A stretch of 6,458 nt of DNA, taken from JANXXV01 sp038230275. GTDB lineage: Bacteria; Acidobacteriota; Terriglobia; Bryobacterales; Bryobacteraceae. Below the pieces are notes generated by a model that saw only the letters and a list, made by a program, of their open reading frames with translations, ran no database searches and was not told the DNA's origin. Positions 1 through 5,165 of this stretch are shown in pieces (positions within the stretch are counted from its first letter, which is position 1; the number at the start of each line of letters is the position of its first letter). Where the stretch lies: contig JBBRNO010000237.1 of the NCBI GenBank assembly GCA_038230275.1, positions 1 through 6,458 of the forward strand, given 5' to 3'. Both the position numbers and the translations under genes were made by a program.

Positions 1-930
1 CACGAAGTACCGATTTTTGGCGACGACGGAGCGCTGCGGGATGACAAGACGATTCGCGTCACCGATATGGCCTTCGATGAAGGGGTGCTACTGGATCAGG
101 ACCGCTTCTTGACGGCGTGCCTGACGCTCCCGGAATTTCAACGCAAGATGACGGGCACTGAGATGCGGCACCGGCTGGGCGCTTATTACGATGCACAGGA
201 ACGGAAGAACGGAGTGCCGTCCGGATTGCTGTCGACGTGTAACCGGCTCTCCATTCCAGTGTTCGTGGGCGCACCCGCGGACGGCAGTATCTTCCTAAAT
301 TCCATGAAGCTGTGGGCCATGCACAAGGCGGGCTTGACGGAAGAGCACAAATTCGATCTGGATCTGCACGCGGAAGTTTTTGAGGCTTGCGCCTACCACC
401 GCTGGGGACTGTTCGATCATCCGGTAAAGGCTCTGGCGACGCTGGTGCTGGGCGGCGGTGTTCCGAAGAACTACAACCTCCAACCCGAGCCTGCCTTGGG
501 ACAGGTGCTGGGATTGCCGGATGTGCGGGGATACCACTTCGATGTGCAGATCGTGACCGCGCCGATTACCGATGGATCGCTGTCGTCCTGTCCTCCGGCG
601 GAAGCAGTGACGTGGGGCAAGGTGGATAAAGACACCTATCAGCAGGCGACGGAAAGCATGCAGGCTGATTATTCCATGGTGATGCCGTTTCTGGTGAAGG
701 CGCTGCTGGACAACCGCGAGCGGTACGCGCGGGAAGTGGAAAAGCACGGCGAGGAAGGGCTCTTTGAGCGGGACGCGCGGGCCAAGGGCTATCTGCGGCC
801 GCAGTCGGGATACCGATTGTTTGAACAGCGGGAAGCGCTCTGCGAGTTGCTGACCGCGGATGTGCGCAAGAATCGCGACTGGCTTTTTGAGAGCCTGGAA
901 TACCCTCTGGCCGGCGCGCCTAAGATCTGA
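1..930 (+). CDS. Deoxyhypusine synthase family protein (bacterial DHS-like), 5' end missing
   Basis: The reading frame is open from base 1, so this is the C-terminal 309 codons of a longer gene. The ATG at 67 is internal, because family-like sequence continues upstream of it. Eukaryotic deoxyhypusine synthase transfers the aminobutyl group of spermidine to eIF5A using NAD. Bacteria lack eIF5A, and bacterial homologues are thought to act in polyamine metabolism, some as homospermidine synthases. Visible motifs, numbered from the ATG at 67, are ADGS (71-74), LGGGVPK (128-134), TDGS (168-171) and EAVTWGKV (179-186). K185 (bases 619-621) aligns with the lysine that forms the enzyme-imine intermediate in human DHS (K329). 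By eye the window starts near human residue 150, so the N-terminal nucleotide-binding part is off the edge. About 100 residues follow the catalytic lysine, against about 40 in human DHS. The family call is firm, but the substrate is unknown. The gene converges on the methyltransferase gene, with no bases between the two stop codons. Confidence 0.9.
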   Translation, partial: HEVPIFGDDGALRDDKTIRVTDMAFDEGVLLDQDRFLTACLTLPEFQRKMTGTEMRHRLGAYYDAQERKNGVPSGLLSTCNRLSIPVFVGAPADGSIFLNSMKLWAMHKAGLTEEHKFDLDLHAEVFEACAYHRWGLFDHPVKALATLVLGGGVPKNYNLQPEPALGQVLGLPDVRGYHFDVQIVTAPITDGSLSSCPPAEAVTWGKVDKDTYQQATESMQADYSMVMPFLVKALLDNRERYAREVEKHGEEGLFERDARAKGYLRPQSGYRLFEQREALCELLTADVRKNRDWLFESLEYPLAGAPKI

Positions 931-1887
931 TTATTGGAAGAAGATGGTGTCGTTGCGAATCTCGTCGCCGGTAAACAGGCAAGGTCCGCAGCGGAACCGG
1001 TAGTTCGGCGCAAGCTGGAGCACGGCGGCCTTGATTGCCGCGGGGTCTTCCGGTGCTTCTTCCACGGAAACCACAATTCGTGGATGGAAGGCGCGAATCG
1101 TGTTGGCGGCGCCCGCGACCATGCGAGTCCCCGCGCCTTTTATGTCAGCCTTGATCAGGTCAACGCGAGTCAGACCGAGTTCAGCCACCATCTTGTCCAC
1201 GGTGGTGACGGGAATGTCAGCGATGATTCTGGACCCCGGCCCGTGTTCCAGGAAGCTATCGCCCGCGGCTCCGTTTCCATTGGAGTAGAAAACGAGCCGC
1301 TTTTCTTCGTCCCATATGCCCTTCGGGTAGATGATCACGCGACCCGACGCAACGTCCCCGGCAAAGTTGCGGCGCAGGCACTCCAGTGCTTCCGGTGACG
1401 GCTCGATTGCAATCACTTTGGCTGCTCCGGCATCCAGGGCAGTTCTAACATAGGTTCCAACGTGCGCGCCACCGTCAAGAACGATATCGCCGGCCCTGAC
1501 TCCCCCGCTTTCCGCGTCGCCATAGATCTTCCGCTTCTGCTGCGCCAGCAGCACGCTGATGATTTCGTCACTGGTGTCCGGCACCCAATACTCGCCGCTG
1601 GGTGTAGCCCAAAGCTTATAACCCTTCTCCGTCCGAATCAGCCGCGTATTGGCGAGTATTTCCTGCTGCAGCTTACTCTGCCTTACCTTTACACTGGCAT
1701 CCTGGACAGCCTGCCAGGTGGAGCAGAAAGGGCTTTTCCTGGCACTCCCGGCGAACGGCAATATCGAGAGTCCCGGATAGAAATTGAGGGCTGTCCACAA
1801 CGCTACAAAGGCGATTGCGAGGAAGATGATCGATCGCAGTACCACCTGCGCCGGTAGGGTGAGGGGTTTCGTTTGCGTTGGCGGCAT
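931..1887 (-). CDS. FkbM-family SAM-dependent methyltransferase with N-terminal membrane segment
   Basis: A protein of 318 residues. FkbM-type enzymes use S-adenosylmethionine to methylate, usually on oxygen, secondary-metabolite, sugar or glycan substrates. The SAM-binding glycine motif DGGAHVGTY lies at 138-146, followed by a motif II acidic residue in IEPSPE (161-166). The FkbM-type stretch TTVDKMVAELGL (228-239), DLIKADIKGAG (243-253) and FHPRIVVSVEE (267-277) comes next. The usual DIEGAE is DIKGAG here. Residues 15-35 are a strongly hydrophobic helix, and a linker to about residue 80 precedes the catalytic domain. CGPC occurs at 300-303. A TGA lies in frame immediately before the ATG, so 1887 is the most upstream possible start. 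No good Shine-Dalgarno is visible close to it. The gene is transcribed alone, divergent from the acyl-CoA dehydrogenase. The substrate cannot be inferred, because no glycosyltransferase or biosynthesis cluster is in the window. Confidence 0.85.
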   Translation of the reverse strand: MPPTQTKPLTLPAQVVLRSIIFLAIAFVALWTALNFYPGLSILPFAGSARKSPFCSTWQAVQDASVKVRQSKLQQEILANTRLIRTEKGYKLWATPSGEYWVPDTSDEIISVLLAQQKRKIYGDAESGGVRAGDIVLDGGAHVGTYVRTALDAGAAKVIAIEPSPEALECLRRNFAGDVASGRVIIYPKGIWDEEKRLVFYSNGNGAAGDSFLEHGPGSRIIADIPVTTVDKMVAELGLTRVDLIKADIKGAGTRMVAGAANTIRAFHPRIVVSVEEAPEDPAAIKAAVLQLAPNYRFRCGPCLFTGDEIRNDTIFFQ

Positions 1888-1928
1888 TCAACGGGACTAT
1901 CGGCACGAAGTCCTCTTCTCATTGAGAT

Positions 1929-1967
1929 CGTTAGACTCTGGCAGCCGCATCCAAGCAGCGTTAGACT
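1929..1967 (+). repeat. Two direct copies of CGTTAGACT, 30 bases apart
   Basis: CGTTAGACT occurs at 1929-1937 and 1959-1967, a period of 30 bases, close to three helical turns. A third shorter copy, GTTAGACT (3123-3130), spans the stop codon of the dehydrogenase gene. The copies could be a regulator's operator pair, alternative -10 boxes (TAGACT), or chance. No inverted symmetry is obvious within the unit. Confidence 0.5.
1938..1967 (+). promoter_or_regulatory. Candidate sigma70-type promoter for the acyl-CoA dehydrogenase gene
   Basis: CTGGCA (1938-1943, 4 of 6 to TTGACA) and TAGACT (1962-1967, 4 of 6 to TATAAT, including the TA and final T) are separated by 18 bases. Transcription would begin near 1974, about two bases before the ATG at 1976. 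That would give a leaderless or nearly leaderless message and fits the absence of a Shine-Dalgarno. The match is moderate and made by eye only. Confidence 0.35.
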
Positions 1968-1975
1968 GAGAACTT

Positions 1976-3127
1976 ATGCAGCCGTTGACCCAGCTCAGCG
2001 AAGAAGAGCGGATGTTCCAGTTGTCCGTGCGGCGGTTCGCACGCGAGCAGATCGGTCCCCACGTGCGGGAAATGGACGAGACCGGCACGTTCCGCAAGGA
2101 CATTCTGGCCAAGCTGTTCGAGATGGGGCTGATGGGAATCGAAGTGCCGGAAGAGTACGGCGGGCAGGGTGGTTCCTTTTTTCAGGCTGTCCTCGCGGTG
2201 GAGGAATTGGCGGCGGTCGACCCGTCGGCATCGGTCGTGGTGGACGTGCAAAACACGCTGGTGAACAATGCACTGATCCGCTGGGCAAACACGGAGCAGA
2301 AGCGGCGCTATCTACCGAGGATGGCGGAAAGCGTAGTTGGATCGTATGCGCTTTCGGAAGCCGGATCCGGATCGGACGCCTTCGCGTTACAGACCCGGGC
2401 GGTACAGGATGGCGACCATTACGTGCTCAATGGCCGGAAGCTGTGGATCACCAACGCCGCCGAGGCAGGTGTGTATCTGCTGTTTGCGACCTTGAATCCG
2501 GAGGCCGGCTACAAGGGCATCACTTGCTTTCTGGTGGAACGCGACTTTGCCGGATTCCGCGTTGGCAAGAAGGAAGACAAGCTGGGAATCCGCGCGTCGT
2601 CCACCTGCGAGCTGATTCTGGACGATTGCCGCGTGCCGGCAGCCAACGTCATTGGGGAGTTGGGAAAGGGATACAAGATTGCGATCGAGACGTTGAACGA
2701 AGGCCGCATTGCGATTGGGGGCCAGATGCTGGGCCTGGCGCGCGGGGCGCTGGACCATGCGGTGGCTTACGCGCGGCAGCGGAAGCAGTTCGGAAAGGCG
2801 ATTGCGGAGTATCAGGGCGTGCAATTCGAGATCGCGCAAATGGCAGTGGACGTGGAAGCGGCCCGGCTGCTGGTTTATAACGCCGCGCGGTTGCGCGATG
2901 CGGGCTTGCCCTTCGTAACGGAGGCGGCGATGGCTAAGTATTTCAGCTCGCAGATCGCGGAGACGGTGGCGTCGCGAGCGGTGGAAATCTTCGGCGGAGT
3001 TGGCTTTACGAAGGACTATCCGGTGGAGAAGCTCTATCGCGACGCAAAGATCGGCCGCATTTACGAAGGCACCAGCAACATGCAACGGGTGTTGATCGCG
3101 AAGCACTTTTTGGAGAAACCGGGTTAG
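1976..3127 (+). CDS. Acyl-CoA dehydrogenase, short/branched-chain (ACADSB-like) type
   Basis: An FAD enzyme of 383 residues, full length for the family. It oxidises an acyl-CoA to the 2-enoyl-CoA in fatty-acid or branched-chain amino-acid breakdown and passes electrons to electron-transfer flavoprotein. The order is a helical N-terminal domain (1-120), a beta domain with the flavin-contacting YALSEAGSGSD (124-134) and LWITNA (156-161), and a C-terminal helical domain with RKQFGKAI (269-276) and FGGVGFTKDYPVEKLYRDAKI (339-359). The catalytic base is E364 in YEGTSN. GYKGITCFLVERD, LGIRASST and LNEGRI strongly recall mitochondrial 2-methylbutyryl-CoA (short/branched-chain) dehydrogenase, so a short branched or straight acyl-CoA is the likely substrate. 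The start at 1976 gives the usual N-terminus, and M13 is too far in. No clear Shine-Dalgarno precedes it. The family is certain; the chain-length preference is inferred. Confidence 0.95.
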   Translation: MQPLTQLSEEERMFQLSVRRFAREQIGPHVREMDETGTFRKDILAKLFEMGLMGIEVPEEYGGQGGSFFQAVLAVEELAAVDPSASVVVDVQNTLVNNALIRWANTEQKRRYLPRMAESVVGSYALSEAGSGSDAFALQTRAVQDGDHYVLNGRKLWITNAAEAGVYLLFATLNPEAGYKGITCFLVERDFAGFRVGKKEDKLGIRASSTCELILDDCRVPAANVIGELGKGYKIAIETLNEGRIAIGGQMLGLARGALDHAVAYARQRKQFGKAIAEYQGVQFEIAQMAVDVEAARLLVYNAARLRDAGLPFVTEAAMAKYFSSQIAETVASRAVEIFGGVGFTKDYPVEKLYRDAKIGRIYEGTSNMQRVLIAKHFLEKPG

Positions 3128-3145
3128 ACTGGTAGTCGTCCATCC

Positions 3146-3155
3146 AAGAGAGAGA
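3146..3155 (+). promoter_or_regulatory. Ribosome binding site of the LolA-like gene
   Basis: AAGAGAGAGA lies just upstream of the ATG at 3159, at a workable distance. Its GAGAG core is a moderate match to the anti-Shine-Dalgarno and supports this start. Confidence 0.45.
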
Positions 3156-3158
3156 CCC

Positions 3159-3962
3159 ATGCGCCGTCCATTCCTATCAATCCTGTTGATGCTGTTTGCC
3201 AGCGGCCTTTCGCAGGCTGTTGAAAAACCCGAGCCATCCAGCGGCGAAGTAGAAAAGATTATTGCTGCCTTCGCCGACAAAGAATCGGCGTTCGCCAAGG
3301 CGAGGGAGAATTACACCTACCGGCAGACCGCTAAGCTGCAGGAATTCGAGGAAGGCGGAACGCCGGGCGGGCGCTATGAGATTGCTTCCGACATTGTATT
3401 CACGAATGACGGGAAGCGGACTGAGCATGTAGTACGAGCTCCCCCGAATACGTTGCGGCTGATTCAGATGTCTCCGGCGGACGAACAGGATTTACGCAAT
3501 GTACTGCCGTTTGTGCTGACCTCGAAAGACATCGCGAACTATCACGTTCGCTACCTGGGGCGGCAGAACGCCGATGAGATTCCGTGCTACGTTTTCGCGG
3601 TGAAACCCAAATCAATGGAGCAGGGGAAGCGATACTTCACGGGCCAGATATGGGTGGACGAACAGGATCTGATGATTGTTAAGTCGTACGGGCGCGCTAC
3701 GGGTCTGCTGAAGAAAGGTAGCGATGAGCAGTTCCCGAAGTTTGAAACGTACCGGGAACAGGTGGACGGGAAATACTGGTTTCCGACGTATACCATCGCC
3801 AATAGCACGCTGCACTTCAAAGACGCGTCTCCCCGGATTAAGCAATCGGTGAAGTACGAAGATTACAAGCAGTTTAGAAGCGACACGAAGATTACTTTCG
3901 GCGACCAGGTAGATCCAAATGCTACGCCGAAGGACGCGCCGAAGGACCCGAAGAAACCCTAA
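3159..3962 (+). CDS. Secreted LolA/LolB-fold-like protein of unknown function
   Basis: A protein of 267 residues. Residues 1-20 form a signal peptide: RR, then a hydrophobic run LSILLMLFASGL, then a likely signal peptidase I site after SQA (18-20). There is no lipobox cysteine. The mature protein is beta-rich with alternating hydrophobic residues. It includes YFTGQIWVDEQDLMIVKSYG (159-178) and DGKYWFPTYTIA (203-214), a pattern typical of outer-membrane lipoprotein-sorting (LolA/LolB-fold) proteins, in which a strand carrying the protein's own lipid-pocket residues is followed by a 'W-P' strand. The C-terminus is a Pro/Lys/Asp tail made of three four-residue units. It is probably periplasmic and may bind a lipid or acyl group. 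True LolA is shorter (about 200 residues), so this is probably one of the divergent paralogues and not the lipoprotein chaperone itself. It starts 31 bases after the dehydrogenase, on the same strand, and could be cotranscribed with it. Confidence 0.75.
   Translation: MRRPFLSILLMLFASGLSQAVEKPEPSSGEVEKIIAAFADKESAFAKARENYTYRQTAKLQEFEEGGTPGGRYEIASDIVFTNDGKRTEHVVRAPPNTLRLIQMSPADEQDLRNVLPFVLTSKDIANYHVRYLGRQNADEIPCYVFAVKPKSMEQGKRYFTGQIWVDEQDLMIVKSYGRATGLLKKGSDEQFPKFETYREQVDGKYWFPTYTIANSTLHFKDASPRIKQSVKYEDYKQFRSDTKITFGDQVDPNATPKDAPKDPKKP
3924..3959 (+). repeat. Short 12-base in-frame tandem repeat coding for TPKD-APKD-PKKP
   Basis: Two 12-base units (3924-3935 and 3936-3947) differ only in their first bases, and both contain CGCCGAAGGAC. 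A degenerate third unit follows at 3948-3959. They encode the last 12 residues of the LolA-like protein, a charged, proline-rich tail. Such tails often arise by slippage and may vary in copy number between strains. Confidence 0.6.
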
Positions 3963-4034
3963 TTTTCCCGTTCAGGATTCAAATCCGGCCTTACAACGCA
4001 AGAAGGGGGGCAACGGCCACCATTTTGTGGTTAA

Positions 4035-5081
4035 ATGTCAGATTGCACCCCTATGGCGGATAGATCCTTTTTCAGCCGGCGCAGGCTTCGGGCCGCCCAG
4101 CGACGGATGCGGGAAATTCAGATGATCCTGAAAGGCGCTGCCTCGACGGATCACCCGATTCTCGTCCACTTGATACCGATTCGCCGCTGCAATCTTTCCT
4201 GTACCTACTGCAACGAGTACGACGACTTCTCCAAACCGGTTCCGACTGAAACCATACAGCAGCGCATTGACCGGTTGGCCGATCTGGGGACCGCCGTTAT
4301 CACGATGAGCGGCGGCGAACCGTTGCTGCATCCGGAACTGGATCAGATTCTGGCTCATGTCCGCAAGCGAAAGATGATCGCCGGTTTAATCACCAACGGT
4401 TATCTGCTAACCGCGGATCGCATCCAGCGTTTGAACCGGGCCGGGCTGGACCACCTGCAGATCAGCATCGACAATGTGATGCCGGACGAGGTTTCAAAGA
4501 AGAGCCTCAAGGTGCTGGACAAGAAGTTGCAACTGCTGGCGGAACATGCCGACTTCCACGTTAATATCAACTCGGTTCTGGGCGGCGGCATCCACCATCC
4601 GGAAGACGCTTTGGTGGTGGGAAAACGGTCCGTTGAACTGGGCTTCACCTCGACAGTGGGCATTATCCATGACGGCGATGGGCAATTGCGGCCGCTGGGT
4701 GACCGGGAGCGCGAAGTTTTTCTTCAGATGAAGCAGTTGGAGAAGACCAATTACGCGCAGATTAATTACTTCCAGGACGACATTGCGTATGGCCGGGCGC
4801 ATAACTGGAAGTGCCGCGCAGGCGCGCGTTATCTCTACATCTGCGAGGACGGGCTGGTGCACTACTGCTCGCAGCAGCGCGGCTATCCGGGCAAGGCTTT
4901 GGATGAGTACACGGTGGAGGATATTCGCCGGGAATACATCACGGAGAAGTCCTGCGCGCCTTATTGCACGGTGTCCTGCGTGCATCAGGTTTCCTATTTC
5001 GATTTCTGGCGCGGACCACAGACCATCAAGAGTCCGCAGCAGGTTACCGCTTCTACTAACCGTCTGGTGCAACTGCGGTAG
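4035..5081 (+). CDS. Radical SAM enzyme with C-terminal twitch/SPASM-like cysteine motifs, substrate unknown
   Basis: A protein of 348 residues. The radical SAM 4Fe-4S motif CNLSCTYC is at 52-59 (C52, C56, C59), GGEP at 93-96 contacts SAM, and ITNGYLL (119-125) and LQISID (141-146) are later barrel strands. Further cysteines lie at 260, 270, 278, 307, 311 and 315. C260 followed by G273-x4-C278 fits the CX9-15GX4C signature of SPASM/twitch domains, and CAPYCTVSC (307-315) could complete an auxiliary iron-sulfur cluster. The full SPASM CX2CX5CX3C pattern is absent, so twitch-like is safer. SPASM/twitch enzymes often modify peptides or complex metabolites, but no precursor peptide is apparent here. 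The N-terminus (14-26) is very basic. A TAA stands in frame just before the ATG at 4035, and the Shine-Dalgarno is poor. M7, M25 and M30 are alternative starts that keep all motifs. HpnH-type radical SAM enzymes resemble the core but differ in the C-terminal region. Confidence 0.88.
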   Translation: MSDCTPMADRSFFSRRRLRAAQRRMREIQMILKGAASTDHPILVHLIPIRRCNLSCTYCNEYDDFSKPVPTETIQQRIDRLADLGTAVITMSGGEPLLHPELDQILAHVRKRKMIAGLITNGYLLTADRIQRLNRAGLDHLQISIDNVMPDEVSKKSLKVLDKKLQLLAEHADFHVNINSVLGGGIHHPEDALVVGKRSVELGFTSTVGIIHDGDGQLRPLGDREREVFLQMKQLEKTNYAQINYFQDDIAYGRAHNWKCRAGARYLYICEDGLVHYCSQQRGYPGKALDEYTVEDIRREYITEKSCAPYCTVSCVHQVSYFDFWRGPQTIKSPQQVTASTNRLVQLR

Positions 5082-5084
5082 CGA

Positions 5085-5094
5085 AGTTGCAACT
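5085..5094. repeat. Perfect 10-base palindrome AGTTGCAACT after the radical SAM gene
   Basis: AGTTGCAACT lies four bases past the stop codon and is its own reverse complement. GCAACT at 5069-5074 can also pair with AGTTGC at 5085-5090, giving a six-base-pair stem over the stop codon. No T-run follows, so this is not a standard intrinsic terminator. It could be a protein-binding site in front of the coaD promoter, or chance. Confidence 0.35.
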
Positions 5095-5129
5095 GGAACG
5101 CGAGCCGGGCTCCAACCTGGGCGCGCCCC

Positions 5130-5138
5130 TGCTACAAT
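5130..5138 (+). promoter_or_regulatory. Extended -10 promoter for coaD
   Basis: TGCTACAAT is an extended -10 element (TGnTATAAT with one mismatch). No good -35 box lies at 16-18 bases upstream, as is common for extended -10 promoters. Transcription would start near 5145, leaving a leader of about 20 bases with a Shine-Dalgarno before the ATG at 5166. This supports the ATG over the upstream TTG at 5145, which would sit at the transcript's 5' end. Confidence 0.5.
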
Positions 5139-5156
5139 CGAGAGTTGTTGAGCACT

Positions 5157-5162
5157 GAAGGA
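5157..5162 (+). promoter_or_regulatory. Ribosome binding site deciding the coaD start
   Basis: GAAGGA ends three bases before the ATG at 5166 and nine bases before an in-frame GTG at 5172. The ATG is preferred because of its codon, but the spacing is short, and the GTG, which would shorten the protein by two residues, cannot be excluded. Confidence 0.55.
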
Positions 5163-5165
5163 TCC

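Larger units (their letters stand above)
1888..1975. promoter_or_regulatory. Divergent intergenic region between methyltransferase and acyl-CoA dehydrogenase genes
   Basis: These 88 bases separate two divergently transcribed genes and so must hold the promoter of the dehydrogenase and probably that of the methyltransferase. The plus-strand signals are listed separately. On the minus strand I found no pair of boxes good enough to call. A purine-rich stretch (minus-strand GAAGAGGA) lies more than 20 bases before the methyltransferase ATG, too far to act as its ribosome binding site. Confidence 0.6.

Noticed and set aside
67..930. The ATG at 67 as the true start of the DHS-like gene
   Set aside because: The frame stays open to base 1 and encodes sequence that continues the family's expected region. 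A 287-residue protein would lack the N-terminal nucleotide-binding half.
931..1887. Horizontal acquisition of the methyltransferase gene
   Set aside because: It is an orphan on the opposite strand, but I see no mobile-element sequence, flanking repeats or clear base-composition shift by eye.
1873..2880. Long plus-strand open frame overlapping the acyl-CoA dehydrogenase
   Set aside because: It is an Arg/Gly-rich out-of-frame shadow of the dehydrogenase, typical of GC-rich DNA. The dehydrogenase frame carries the full set of family motifs.
2387..3298. Long minus-strand open frame opposite the dehydrogenase
   Set aside because: It has low-complexity His/Arg/Leu composition with no recognisable domain, and lies antisense to a well-supported gene.
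3972..3992. tRNA T-arm-like string GGATTCAAATCC between the LolA-like and radical SAM genes
   Set aside because: It resembles a T-loop, but there is no acceptor stem, anticodon arm or 3' CCA context. With no integrase nearby, it is best seen as chance.
5069..5094. Intrinsic terminator at the end of the radical SAM gene
   Set aside because: The six-base-pair stem overlaps the stop codon and is not followed by a T-run.
5145..5165. TTG at 5145 as the coaD start
   Set aside because: It falls at the predicted transcription start, has no Shine-Dalgarno, and adds seven residues not typical of CoaD. ATG 5166 has GAAGGA upstream.
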